The notes under the pieces were generated by a model. That model had not been told where the DNA came from. It made no database searches and saw nothing but the letters and a program-made list of their open reading frames with translations. The position numbers and the translations under genes were made by a program. Of a stretch of 33,671 nt of DNA, positions 9,130 to 16,970 are shown piece after piece (the stretch's first letter is position 1; each line of letters opens with the position of its first letter). The stretch covers positions 1-33,671 of the forward strand of contig DATDBO010000092.1 of assembly GCA_036524775.1 (NCBI GenBank), given 5' to 3'. The DNA is from VRUE01 sp036524775 (GTDB lineage Bacteria > Actinomycetota > Thermoleophilia > Solirubrobacterales > 70-9).

Positions 9130-9618
9130 TCAGCTCTCTGGCGTGAGGACGATCAACAGGCCGCCGTCGTCGTCGTAGGCCGGGAAGACGTCGGCGACCG
9201 CCTCGGCCGGGAGGTCGCCCTCGGCGTTCACCGAGACCTTCTTGCCGAGCGAGCGCACGCCCCACTCCAGCGAGGTTTCGATCGGGTCGGCGCCGCCGTC
9301 GTTGTCCCGATCGGCCTCCTTACCCCCCTCGCCGAGCTGCAGCCACTGCAGGCCGAGAACCTCTTTGACCGGCCGGCCGATCACGTCCTCGTCGGTGAGG
9401 CCGGTCAGCTCGAAGCTGCCGCGGCCGGCGTCGATCACGCGCGCCTGCTGGTCGCAGACGAAGAAGGCCGCGTTGGGGGCCGGGTAGTAGTCGTCGAGCA
9501 GCTCGAAGACGAAGCCGAAGCCGCACTTCGAGCAGCCCTTGGGACGGGTGCTGAAACCGGCTGTCCGGTCGGCGCTCAGCTCCCTGTTCCCGCAGTTGGG
9601 GCAGATGAAGAAAGGCAT
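9130..9618 (-). CDS. Zinc-ribbon plus PAS-like domain protein (162 aa)
   Basis: No functional name can be given. The N-terminus has two CxxC pairs, C6/C9 (ICPNCG) and C29/C32 (GCSKCG), spaced as in a zinc ribbon. After them comes a PAS-like segment, with AAFFVCDQQARVIDAGRGS, then FELTGLTDEDVIGRPVKEVLGL, which matches the usual PAS pattern of strand, helix and 'D.D.iG' turn. The remaining part is acidic and ends in a strand-like GLLIVLTPES. It has no signal peptide and should be cytoplasmic. It starts 27 bp after the ruvB stop and ends three bases before the secDF start, exactly where yajC stands in many actinobacteria. Its role could be sensing or scaffold; both are inference. Confidence 0.8.
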   Translation of the reverse strand: MPFFICPNCGNRELSADRTAGFSTRPKGCSKCGFGFVFELLDDYYPAPNAAFFVCDQQARVIDAGRGSFELTGLTDEDVIGRPVKEVLGLQWLQLGEGGKEADRDNDGGADPIETSLEWGVRSLGKKVSVNAEGDLPAEAVADVFPAYDDDGGLLIVLTPES

Positions 9619-9645
9619 CCCCCGCTCAGGTTACTGAGACTCTGC

Positions 9646-10719
9646 TCAGAACAGACTGCGCGATCCCTCGGGCGCGGGAATGCCGAGGTGCTCGTAGGCG
9701 CGCTCGGTCAACACGCGGCCGCGCGGCGTCCGCTTCAGGAGCCCCTGCTGAAGCAGGTAGGGCTCCAGAACGTCCTCGATCGTGTCCTGCTCCTCGCCGA
9801 TCGCGACGGCCAGGGTCGAGAGCCCGACCGGCCCGCCGGCGAACTTGGCGGCGATCGTGTCGAGCAGGTTGCGGTCGCTGCGGTCGAGCCCGCCCGCGTC
9901 GACCTCGAGCATTTCCAGGCCGGCCGAGGCGACCCCGGCGTCGACTCGGCCGCTGCCCTTGACCTGGGCGAAGTCGCGAACCCGCTTGAGCAGGCGATTG
10001 GCCACCCGCGGCGTACCGCGCGAGCGCTCGGCGATCGCGCGCGCGCCCTCGGCGTCGATCTCGACTTCGAGAATGCCGGCCGAGCGCTCGACGATCTGCG
10101 CCAGGTGGTCGGGGCTGTAGTGCTCGAGCCGATGGCAGACGCCGAAGCGGTCGCGCAAGGGCGTGGTCAGCAGGCCCGCCCGGGTGGTCGCGCCGACGAG
10201 GGTGAAGGGCGGCAGCGGCAGGGTCACCGTACGGGCGCCGGCCCCCTGGCCGAGCACGACCGGCAGCTCGCCGTCCTCCATCGCCGGGTAGAGCGTCTCC
10301 TCCACTGCCCTTCCCAGCCGGTGGATCTCGTCGATGAAGAACACGCTGCCGGGCTCGAGCGCGGTGAGGAAGGAGGCGACGTCGGCCTTGCGCTCGAGCG
10401 CCGGACCGGCGGTCTGCACCAGCGGCACCTCCATCTCGGCAGCGACGATGTGCGCCAGCGAGGTCTTGCCGAGGCCCGGCGGGCCGGCCAACAGGACGTG
10501 GTCGAGCGGCTCACCGCGGCGGCGGGCGGCCTCGAGGAAGATGCCGAGCTGCTCGGTGACCTGCTCCTGGTTGACGAAGTCGGAGAGGCTCGGCGGGCGC
10601 AGCGAGCGGTCGAGGTCCTCGTCGGGCGTCTCGGCACGCGCGTCGTGGACCCGCACCTCGGCGTCGACCGGGACCGGGTCCTCGTCGATGCCCGGCGTGC
10701 GAATCCGCTTCTCGCTCAT
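9646..10719 (-). CDS. ruvB: Holliday junction branch migration helicase RuvB
   Basis: ATPase motor of the RuvAB complex, which moves Holliday junctions. The protein has 357 residues from the ATG at 10719. Visible motifs are Walker A (AGPPGLGKTSLAH), Walker B (FFIDEIHRL), sensor I (LVGATTRAG), the arginine-finger region (LRDRFGVCHRLEHY), and the C-terminal winged helix ending LLKRTPRGRVLTERAYEHLGI. An N-terminal extension of about 35 charged residues precedes the usual start of the family domain. The start overlaps the ruvA stop (ATGA), so translation is coupled. Confidence 0.97.
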   Translation of the reverse strand: MSEKRIRTPGIDEDPVPVDAEVRVHDARAETPDEDLDRSLRPPSLSDFVNQEQVTEQLGIFLEAARRRGEPLDHVLLAGPPGLGKTSLAHIVAAEMEVPLVQTAGPALERKADVASFLTALEPGSVFFIDEIHRLGRAVEETLYPAMEDGELPVVLGQGAGARTVTLPLPPFTLVGATTRAGLLTTPLRDRFGVCHRLEHYSPDHLAQIVERSAGILEVEIDAEGARAIAERSRGTPRVANRLLKRVRDFAQVKGSGRVDAGVASAGLEMLEVDAGGLDRSDRNLLDTIAAKFAGGPVGLSTLAVAIGEEQDTIEDVLEPYLLQQGLLKRTPRGRVLTERAYEHLGIPAPEGSRSLF

Positions 10720-11312
10720 GCCGCCTTCCTCCCGGAGCCCGCCTTGCGCAGCGCCGTCGCCAGCAGCTCCTCGGCATCGCCGCCGTCGATCCCGTCGAGC
10801 AGCTGCTCTGCTTCCAACGGCGCGTAGCCGAGGTTGACCAGCCCGTCGCGGGCGAGGGCGCGCGGGTCGCCGTCGCCGCTCGCGGCGAGCAACACCTCTT
10901 CCTCCAGCTCGCCGGCAACCTTCTCGCGCAGCTCGACGATGATCCGCTCGGCCGTCCGCTTGCCGATCCCCGGCACGGCCTGGAAACGCTTCGCGTCGCC
11001 GGCGGCGATCGCCCGCAGCAGCTCGCGCGCCGGGCCGCCGGAGAGCGCCGCGATCGCAACCTTCGGCCCGACGCCGCTGACCGAGACCAGTTGCCCGAAG
11101 AGGTCGCGCTCCTCCTCGGAGGCGAAGCCGAACAGCGCCAGCGAGTCCTCGCGCGCGACCAGCTCGGCGTGCAGGAACGCCTCGCGGCCGGTCGCCGGCA
11201 CCGCCTTCAGCGTCTCGGCCGAAACCGTCAACCGGTAGCCGACGCCGCCGGCGTCGACGACGACGTGGTCCGGCCGGCGCACCAGCACCTCGCCGCGCAC
11301 CGCAGCGATCAT
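10716..11312 (-). CDS. ruvA: Holliday junction DNA-binding protein RuvA
   Basis: Binds four-way DNA junctions and loads RuvB. At 198 residues it has normal length. Domain I starts MIAAVRGEVLVRR and forms the OB fold. Domain II has two helix-hairpin-helix motifs: VSGVGPKVAIAAL and VPGIGKRTAERIIVEL. A flexible acidic linker follows, then domain III (the RuvB-binding UBA-like part, LVNLGYAPLEAEQLL). The ATG overlaps the ruvC stop in an ATGA junction. Confidence 0.97.
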   Translation of the reverse strand: MIAAVRGEVLVRRPDHVVVDAGGVGYRLTVSAETLKAVPATGREAFLHAELVAREDSLALFGFASEEERDLFGQLVSVSGVGPKVAIAALSGGPARELLRAIAAGDAKRFQAVPGIGKRTAERIIVELREKVAGELEEEVLLAASGDGDPRALARDGLVNLGYAPLEAEQLLDGIDGGDAEELLATALRKAGSGRKAA

Positions 11313-11833
11313 CCGCGCCCCCCGCCGGCGGCCGCCACGGCAAGCTCGGTCGCTTCGCGACGGCCGGCCCCGCCGCCGTGGCAGATCGCCACCGCAAGGG
11401 CATCGGCCGCGTGGTCGGGCCGCGGTATCTCGGCCAGGCCGAGCAGGGTCGCGACCATCCGCTGCACCTGCTTCTTGTCCGCGGCGCCGCTGCCGCAGAC
11501 CGCCATCTTGATCGCCTGCGGGGTGTAGACGGCGCAGCCGATCCCCGCCTGCGCCGCGGCCAGCATCGCCACCCCGCTGGCGCGGCCGACGGTCATCGCC
11601 GTCTGCACGTTCTTGCCGAAGAAGACGTCCTCGATCGCCATCGCACGCGGCTCGTGCCAGGCGATCAGCTCGGCGAGCGAGCCGTGGATGCGCTCCAATC
11701 GGCGCTCCATCGGCAGCTCCGCCGTCGTCTCGACCACCCCGCCGTCGAGCGCGACCATGCGGTTTCCCTCGACCCGGACGATGCCGAAGCCGAGATTTGC
11801 TGCGCCGGGGTCGACCCCCATCACCACTTCCAT
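11309..11833 (-). CDS. ruvC: Crossover junction endodeoxyribonuclease RuvC
   Basis: Resolves Holliday junctions by symmetric nicking. The 174-residue protein has the RNase H-like fold with metal ligands D8 (MGVDPG), E68 (MAIEDVFFGKN), and H141/D144 (DHAADALAVA), the same H/D arrangement as in Thermus RuvC. A CAGAAT box at 11842-11847 lies 8 nt before the ATG, so a leaderless internal promoter is possible; otherwise the gene is read through from yebC, whose stop is 33 bp upstream. Confidence 0.97.
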   Translation of the reverse strand: MEVVMGVDPGAANLGFGIVRVEGNRMVALDGGVVETTAELPMERRLERIHGSLAELIAWHEPRAMAIEDVFFGKNVQTAMTVGRASGVAMLAAAQAGIGCAVYTPQAIKMAVCGSGAADKKQVQRMVATLLGLAEIPRPDHAADALAVAICHGGGAGRREATELAVAAAGGGRG

Positions 11834-11841
11834 GGGGAGTG

Positions 11842-11847
11842 ATTCTG
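11842..11847 (-). promoter_or_regulatory. Putative -10 box of ruvC
   Basis: CAGAAT on the minus strand differs from TAnnnT only at its first base and ends 8 nt before the ruvC ATG. It would allow ruvCAB transcription independent of yebC. The evidence is positional only. Confidence 0.3.
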
Positions 11848-11866
11848 GGAGAACGCCCGGATGCCT

Positions 11867-12616
11867 TTACGCAGCGAGCTTCTGCAATACCTCGTCGGGG
11901 ATGTCGAAGTTCGCGTGGACCTCGTTGACGTCGTCGTCGTCTTCCAGCGCCTCGATCAGGTTGAGCAGCGACTTGGCGTCGTTGCCCTTGACCTCGACCG
12001 TGCTCTTCGGCTCCATCGCCACGTCGGCGGACTGGATCTCGACGCCGCCCGCCTCGAGCGCCTCGCGCACCGCGCTCAGGCCGGCCGGCTCGCAGAGCAC
12101 GCGCAGCAGCTCGCCCTCTTCTCGCACGTCCTCGGCGCCGGCGTCGATCGCGGCAATCAGGTCGTCCTCCCCGTAGCGCGCCGCGTCGACGGCGAGGACG
12201 CCGCGCTTCTCGAAGATCCAGGCGACCGAGCCCGGCTCGCCGAGGCTGCCGTTGTGCTTGCTGAAGGCGTGCCGCACTTCGGCGCTGGTGCGGTTGCGGT
12301 TGTCGGTCAGCGCTTCGACGAGGACCGCGGCGCCGCCCGGGCCGTAGCCCTCGAAGACCACGCGCTCGATTGCCTCGGCGTCGCTGCCGACGCCCGTCCC
12401 GCGGTCGATCGCGCGCTGGATGTTGTCCTTCGGCATCGAGGCGTCGCGGGCCTTCTGCACCGCCGTGGCCAGTGCCGCATTGCCTTCGGGGTCGCCGCCG
12501 CCGTCGCGCGCGGCGACGGTGATCGCCCGCGCCAGCTTGGTGAAGAGCTTGCCGCGCTTGGCGTCGGCAGCGCCCTTCTTGTGCTTGATCGAGGACCACT
12601 TCGAATGCCCGGACAT
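11867..12616 (-). CDS. yebC: YebC/PmpR-family translation/transcription factor
   Basis: The product is 249 residues with the diagnostic start MSGHSKWSSIKHKKGAADAK and the internal GYGPGGAAVLVEALTDN segment. The family was first described as DNA-binding regulators; recent work ties some members to ribosome function at proline-rich stretches. It is cytoplasmic. The ATG at 12616 fits the family N-terminus exactly; in-frame upstream codons would not. A TAGAAT box lies 8 nt before it. It heads the ruvCAB string, as in most actinobacteria. Confidence 0.95.
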   Translation of the reverse strand: MSGHSKWSSIKHKKGAADAKRGKLFTKLARAITVAARDGGGDPEGNAALATAVQKARDASMPKDNIQRAIDRGTGVGSDAEAIERVVFEGYGPGGAAVLVEALTDNRNRTSAEVRHAFSKHNGSLGEPGSVAWIFEKRGVLAVDAARYGEDDLIAAIDAGAEDVREEGELLRVLCEPAGLSAVREALEAGGVEIQSADVAMEPKSTVEVKGNDAKSLLNLIEALEDDDDVNEVHANFDIPDEVLQKLAA

Positions 12617-12624
12617 CGTTTGCC

Positions 12625-12630
12625 ATTCTA
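12625..12630 (-). promoter_or_regulatory. Putative -10 box of yebC, overlapping the start of the divergent gene
   Basis: TAGAAT on the minus strand ends 8 nt before the yebC ATG. Its first base on the plus strand side is the A of the ATG of the divergent membrane-protein gene at 12630, so the promoter lies inside the neighbour's start region. Confidence 0.45.
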
Positions 12631-13040
12631 TGAGCGTGCGGGGATTTGCCGCGAGCGCGATATTCGTCGTCATGCTGGTCGCCGCCCTGGCGCTCTGGAC
12701 GGCGATCCCGGTGGGCTGGATCTGGATCGGCTCGCAGGTCTCCGACACCCAGTTCCCCGCCGAGGGGCCCTACGCGGTGGTGGCGGTCGGCATCCTCGTC
12801 TCGATCGTCCTCGACGCCTGGCTGATCGGTCGCCTCAACGCGCTCTACGTCAACGTCACCGGCACCGACCGGCTGGCACCGATTCGGCCGAGCTGGCTGA
12901 AGAGCATGCGCGACACCACGGCCCAGACCGGCTCGACCACCGTCGTCGAGGCGGTGCTGATGGGCTCGGTGATGCTGGCCGCGGCGGTCTTCCTCGCCTG
13001 GTTCTTCCTGCTCGCCGGCTCGCCCCTCCCGAACCAGTAG
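12630..13040 (+). CDS. Small integral membrane protein (136 aa), unknown family
   Basis: No family is recognised. The protein has three hydrophobic segments: about residues 5-30, 48-68 and 108-128. A hydrophilic loop (TGTDRLAPIRPSWLKSMRDT) lies between the second and third. The ATG at 12630 is only 13 bp from the divergent yebC ATG; a GTG two codons downstream (12636) is an alternative start. The gene ends nine bases before the convergent stop of the M29 peptidase. Function cannot be inferred. Confidence 0.8.
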   Translation: MSVRGFAASAIFVVMLVAALALWTAIPVGWIWIGSQVSDTQFPAEGPYAVVAVGILVSIVLDAWLIGRLNALYVNVTGTDRLAPIRPSWLKSMRDTTAQTGSTTVVEAVLMGSVMLAAAVFLAWFFLLAGSPLPNQ

Positions 13041-13049
13041 GGCGCGGCG

Positions 13050-14153
13050 TCAGACGACGAACTTGCCGTCTTCCTGCATCACCGTGCCGTCGACTTCGAG
13101 CCTGCCGCCGAGGCGCAGGTCGCAGACCAGGTCCGTGTGCACTGCCGAGTCGTTGACGCCGCCCGACTCCGGGTAGCTCTTGCCGACCGCCATGTGGACG
13201 GTGCCGCCGAGCTTCTCGTCGAGCAGCACCTCGCGCGTGCCGCGGTCGATCGCGTAGTTGGTGCCGATGCCGAGCTCGCCCAGCCGGCGGGCGCCGTCGT
13301 CGGTGTCGAGCAGCTCGATCAGGAACTCCTCGCCGCGCTCGGCGCTCGCGTCGACGACCTTGCCCGCCTCGAAGCGCAGCCGCACGCCGGCGACCTCGCG
13401 GCCGCCAACCGTCGCCGGCAGGTGGAAGCTGACCTCGCCCTCGACCGAGTCCTCGACCGGGCCGGTGAAGAACTCGCCGTCGGGCATGTTGTGGCGGCCG
13501 TCGCAGGGGATGAACCTGCGCCCGGCGATGCCCAGCTTTACGTCGGTCCCCGGCGCGACGACCCGCACCTCCTCGTGGCCCTCGATCCACTCCGCCAGCC
13601 GCGTCGTCTCCTGCGAGGCCCGCTTCCAGGCCGTCAGCGGGTCGGGGTCGTCGGCGAGGCAGGCGCCGTAGTAGAAGTCCTCGTAGTCGGCCAGGCTCAT
13701 CTCGGCCTCCGAGGCGTAGGCGTTGGTCGGGAAGAGCGTGTAGCACCAGCGGAACTCGCCGCGGGCGCTGCGCTCCATCGCCCGGCCGAGCAGCTCGCCG
13801 GTGGCGATCTGGCGGCGCGACTGCTTTTGCGGCGGCACGCCGGACAGCTCGCGCGTGTTGCTCGAAGCGCCGATTGCGATCCGTACGTCGACGTTGTCGA
13901 GCAGCCACTCGGAGGTCGGGGAGATCCACTCGAGCTGGGCGTCCGTGGCGTGCTTGTAGTAGGCGGCGGCCTGGCCGTCGAGGGAGACGTTCACGATCGG
14001 GTTGCCGCCGGCCTTGAGCACCTCCTCGTAGACCGCCAGCAGCAGCGGGGCCGCGGCGCTCTCGCCGTCGATCGAGACGACGTCGCCCTCCTTCACCTCG
14101 GTCGAGTAACCGACCAGGATCTTCGCCAGGCCCTCGGCTCTCGGATCTCTCAC
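13050..14153 (-). CDS. M29-family metallo-aminopeptidase (thermophilic aminopeptidase type)
   Basis: This 367-residue protein resembles the M29 aminopeptidases (AmpS/AmpT/PepS), which remove N-terminal residues from peptides in the cytoplasm using two metal ions. Family landmarks in the C-terminal half are NMPDGEFFTGP (metal-ligand Glu), GIGTNYAIDRGTREVLLDEK, GTVHMAVGKSYPESGG, and HTDLVCDLR followed by a terminal VDGTVMQEDGKFV. The N-terminal domain has VKEGDVVSIDG and ANPIV-like strands typical of the group. The GTG start overlaps the pdxT stop (GTGA), so it is cotranslated with the vitamin B6 genes. That pairing has no obvious biochemical reason. Confidence 0.92.
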   Translation of the reverse strand: MRDPRAEGLAKILVGYSTEVKEGDVVSIDGESAAAPLLLAVYEEVLKAGGNPIVNVSLDGQAAAYYKHATDAQLEWISPTSEWLLDNVDVRIAIGASSNTRELSGVPPQKQSRRQIATGELLGRAMERSARGEFRWCYTLFPTNAYASEAEMSLADYEDFYYGACLADDPDPLTAWKRASQETTRLAEWIEGHEEVRVVAPGTDVKLGIAGRRFIPCDGRHNMPDGEFFTGPVEDSVEGEVSFHLPATVGGREVAGVRLRFEAGKVVDASAERGEEFLIELLDTDDGARRLGELGIGTNYAIDRGTREVLLDEKLGGTVHMAVGKSYPESGGVNDSAVHTDLVCDLRLGGRLEVDGTVMQEDGKFVV

Positions 14154-14749
14154 GTCTCCGCCTCCTCGCGGGCGCGGCTCTGCGCCCCGGTAGTCATTGC
14201 CATGAACAACGCGTGCAGCCGGGAATCCTCGCTCAGCTCGGGGTGGAAGGCGCAGGCGAGGACGCCGCCCTCGCGGACGGCGACCGGATGCCCCTCGTAG
14301 GAGGCGAGCACGTCGACGCCGGGACCGGCGCGCTCGACCCAGGGGGCGCGGATGAAGACCGCGCGCAGCGGCTCCTCGCCGATCCCCTCGACCTCGAGGT
14401 CCGCCTCGAAGCTCTGCAGCTGGCGGCCGAAGGCGTTGCGCCGCGTCGACACGTCGAGCAGGCCGAGGTGGTCGGCGTCGCAGACGATCATCCCCGCGCA
14501 GGTGCCGAGGACCGGGCGGCCCTCGTCGCGGTGGCTGCGGATCGGCCCTTCGAGTCCGGCCGACTCGATCCCCTTGGCGATCGTCGTGCTCTCGCCGCCG
14601 GGGATCACCAGGCCGTCGAGCTCTTCCAGGTCCGCCGGGACGCGAACCTCGACCGCATCCGCGCCGAGCTCGCGCAGCACCGAGAGGTGGGCTTCGAAGC
14701 CGCCCTGGATCGCGAGGACGCCTATGCGCAGGCCGGCGCCCTCAGGCAC
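14150..14749 (-). CDS. pdxT: Pyridoxal 5'-phosphate synthase glutaminase subunit PdxT
   Basis: Hydrolyses glutamine and channels ammonia to PdxS. The 199-residue class I amidotransferase has the PdxT pattern GGEST (51-55), the nucleophile C84 in GTCAGM, and the H169/E171 pair in FHPELSED. It starts with GTG, eight bases inside the end of pdxS, and its stop overlaps the M29 peptidase start. Both overlaps suggest translational coupling. Confidence 0.97.
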   Translation of the reverse strand: MPEGAGLRIGVLAIQGGFEAHLSVLRELGADAVEVRVPADLEELDGLVIPGGESTTIAKGIESAGLEGPIRSHRDEGRPVLGTCAGMIVCDADHLGLLDVSTRRNAFGRQLQSFEADLEVEGIGEEPLRAVFIRAPWVERAGPGVDVLASYEGHPVAVREGGVLACAFHPELSEDSRLHALFMAMTTGAQSRAREEAET

Positions 14750-15629
14750 CGCGGTCCTGCAGGAGGGCGTCGGCCGCGGCCAGCTCGGAGATCTCCAGCC
14801 CGGGCATCGCCTCGCCGAGGCCGATCGAGGCCGCCGCGACTCGCTCGGGGTCTTCGAAGTGCGTCGTCGCCTCGACGATCGCGCGGGCGCGCCGCTCGGG
14901 GTCGGCGCTCTTGAAGATGCCCGAGCCGACGAAGTTGCCCTCCGCGCCGAGCTGCATCATCAGCGCCGCGTCCGCCGGGGTGGCGATCCCGCCGGCGCAG
15001 AAGAGCGGCACCGGCAGGCGGCCCTGCGCGGCGACCTCGTGGACGACTTCGAGCGGCGCCTGGTGCTCCTTGGCGGCGCCGGCGAGCTCCTCCGGGCCGA
15101 GCTGGGCGAGGCCTTTGATCCCGCCGACGATCTCGCGCATGTGGCGCACCGCCTCGACCACGTTGCCCGTCCCCGCCTCGCCCTTGGAGCGGATCATCGC
15201 CGCCCCCTCGCCAAGCCGCCGCAGCGCCTCGCCGAGGTTGGTCGCGCCGCAGACGAAGGGGACGTCGAAGGCGAGCTTGTCGATGTGGTTGCGCTCGTCG
15301 GCCGGGGTGAGCACCTCGGACTCGTCGACGTAGTCGACTTCGAGCGACTGCAGGACCTGCGCCTCGGCGAAGTGGCCGATCCGCGCCTTGGCCATGACCG
15401 GGATCGTCACCGCCTCCTGGATGCCCTTGATCATCGCCGGGTCGGACATGCGGGCGACGCCGCCGTCGCGGCGGATGTCGGCGGGGACGCGCTCCAGCGC
15501 CATCACCGCGCAGGCGCCCGCTGCCTCGGCGATCCGGGCCTGCTCGGGCGTGACCACGTCCATGATCACCCCGCCTTTGAGCATCTCGGCGAGGCCGGTC
15601 TTGACGCGGAAGGTGGCGCGCTCGGCCAT
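14742..15629 (-). CDS. pdxS: Pyridoxal 5'-phosphate synthase subunit PdxS
   Basis: Builds PLP from ribose/ribulose 5-phosphate, glyceraldehyde 3-phosphate and ammonia. The 295-residue (beta/alpha)8 protein keeps the catalytic residues at their Bacillus positions: D24 (VIMDVV), K81 (PVMAKARIGHF) and K149 (MIRSKGEAGTG). It forms a dodecamer with PdxT in the cytoplasm. A TAATAT box lies 8 nt before the ATG, and the RpiR-type regulator gene ends 27 bp upstream on the same strand. Confidence 0.98.
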   Translation of the reverse strand: MAERATFRVKTGLAEMLKGGVIMDVVTPEQARIAEAAGACAVMALERVPADIRRDGGVARMSDPAMIKGIQEAVTIPVMAKARIGHFAEAQVLQSLEVDYVDESEVLTPADERNHIDKLAFDVPFVCGATNLGEALRRLGEGAAMIRSKGEAGTGNVVEAVRHMREIVGGIKGLAQLGPEELAGAAKEHQAPLEVVHEVAAQGRLPVPLFCAGGIATPADAALMMQLGAEGNFVGSGIFKSADPERRARAIVEATTHFEDPERVAAASIGLGEAMPGLEISELAAADALLQDRGA

Positions 15630-15637
15630 CAGGCCGG

Positions 15638-15643
15638 ATATTA
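15638..15643 (-). promoter_or_regulatory. Putative -10 box of pdxS
   Basis: TAATAT on the minus strand ends 8 nt before the pdxS ATG and stands out in this GC-rich context. It fits a leaderless pdxS-pdxT-M29 transcript and lies in the 27-bp spacer after the RpiR-type gene. Confidence 0.5.
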
Positions 15644-15656
15644 CGTGGGCTGCGCC

Positions 15657-16514
15657 CTACTTCAGTTTGTAGGCGCGGATGCGGTCTTTGTGCGCCGCTT
15701 CGTCGCGGGCGTAGAGGCCGTGCGCCAGGCCCTGCACGAGCGCCATCAAGGCCGTGTTGGAGCGCGCGAAGGAGGGGCTGTTGGAGGAGAAGTAGAGCGT
15801 CTGCTCGGCGTGCTCGCCGACCTCGGACATCGAGGCGTCGGAGATCGCGAGGGTGCGCGCGCGGCGGTGCAGGGCGAGCTTCATCGCCCGTAGCAGCAGC
15901 GGGTGGGCGCGGCCGCAGGAGAGCACGATGACCAGCGTCTCCTCGTCGATCCGGCCGAGCCGCTGCAACGACTCGCCGCCGGTGCTGGCGACGATTTCGG
16001 CGCGGATGTCGAGCAGGCTGAGGATGTGACGAAAGTAGCTGGCGAAGAAGGCCATCTGCTCGACGCCGACGATCACGACGCGCTGCGCCTCGGCGAGCGC
16101 GGCGACGGCGCCGTCGACCTGCTCGCGGGTCAGGTTGCGCGCGGTTTCCTCGAGGTTCGTGTAGTCGGCGCTGAGCGAGCCCTCGAGCTCGGAGTGGTCG
16201 AAGGAGAAGAGCGCCGCGCCGCCGTCGCCGGTGCCGCTGCCGGCCACCGTGGCGCTGCGGTACTCCTCGATCGCGGCCTGCTGAAGCTCGGGGTAGCCCT
16301 CGAAGCCGAGGGCCTGGGAGAAGCGCACCACCGTCGAGGACGAGGTGCTCGCTCTCCTGGCCAGCTCCTCGGCGGTGAGGAAGGCTGCCTCGTCGAGGTG
16401 GTCGACGATGTAGCGGGCGACGTCTTTCTGCGAGCGCGAGAAATCGTCGAAGCGCTCCTGGATGTACTCGGAAAGGCTCTTGAGCTGGGGGGATTTCGTT
16501 GCGGTCTTGGTCAC
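15657..16514 (-). CDS. RpiR/MurR-family transcriptional regulator with SIS domain
   Basis: The 285-residue protein has an N-terminal RpiR helix-turn-helix (about 10-85; SQKDVARYIVDHLDEAAFLT, then ASTSSSTVVRFSQALGFEGYPEL) and a C-terminal SIS sugar-phosphate-binding domain (about 125-250; RVVIVGVEQMAFFASYF, and ETLVIVLSCGRAHPLLL). Such proteins repress or activate sugar-phosphate genes in response to a phosphosugar. In the first SIS loop the usual Gly-x-Ser pattern is replaced by GVEQM, and ETLVIVLSCGR replaces the more usual 'SxSGxT', so ligand specificity may be altered. The start is GTG at 16514; the next in-frame initiators would cut the HTH. It lies directly upstream of pdxS, which uses pentose phosphate, making a regulatory link plausible but unproven. 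Confidence 0.88.
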   Translation of the reverse strand: MTKTATKSPQLKSLSEYIQERFDDFSRSQKDVARYIVDHLDEAAFLTAEELARRASTSSSTVVRFSQALGFEGYPELQQAAIEEYRSATVAGSGTGDGGAALFSFDHSELEGSLSADYTNLEETARNLTREQVDGAVAALAEAQRVVIVGVEQMAFFASYFRHILSLLDIRAEIVASTGGESLQRLGRIDEETLVIVLSCGRAHPLLLRAMKLALHRRARTLAISDASMSEVGEHAEQTLYFSSNSPSFARSNTALMALVQGLAHGLYARDEAAHKDRIRAYKLK

Positions 16515-16586
16515 GGCGGTCCATTTCGCCGGTGCAGGTGCTTTCCCTTCCGCCGGCGCCGCGATCTGGTTGGATGGGGGCTGGAT

Positions 16587-16970
16587 ATGGACCTCGAGCA
16601 GGCCCTGCGCCTCACCAACCGCAACATGATCGCCTTCGATCTGCTGCTCGGATCGGCGGCGATCGCGGCGCCCGAGACCACCCTGCGGGTGCTCGGCCAC
16701 GACGAGCCCTCGCCCGACGCGGCTCACCTCTTCCGCCGCTGCGGGCCGATCTGGCTCACCTTCGCCGCCGCCCATCTGATCGCGGATCGACGCGGCGAGG
16801 GGCGCGATTGGTGGGCGCTTGCCTGGCTGCGCGGCACCGAGATCGCCACCGACGCGCTCTGGTCGGAGTCGCCGGCGGTCAGCCGGCCCGGCGCCAAGCT
16901 CGGCCTCCGCCTCGCCGGGGCCGCGAACCTGGCGATGGCCGCCGGCTTCGCCTGGCTCTCGAAACGATGA
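16587..16970 (+). CDS. Small membrane protein (127 aa), conserved hypothetical type
   Basis: Not assigned to a named family. Four short hydrophobic stretches (about residues 14-35, 52-66, 75-92 and 105-124) suggest a compact integral membrane protein. The ATG at 16587 follows a G-rich stretch (ggatggggg) that may act as a ribosome site. Its last codons overlap the next gene (ATGA). It begins a five-gene plus-strand string ending at 19293 and is divergent from the RpiR-type gene, 72 bp away. Confidence 0.78.
   Translation: MDLEQALRLTNRNMIAFDLLLGSAAIAAPETTLRVLGHDEPSPDAAHLFRRCGPIWLTFAAAHLIADRRGEGRDWWALAWLRGTEIATDALWSESPAVSRPGAKLGLRLAGAANLAMAAGFAWLSKR

Noticed and set aside
6202..10827. A very long plus-strand open frame of about 1540 codons opposite secDF and ruvB
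   Set aside because: It is composed of Arg, Asp and Gly-rich low-complexity sequence and lies exactly antisense to well-supported secDF, zinc-ribbon/PAS and ruvB genes. Long antisense frames are expected at this GC content.
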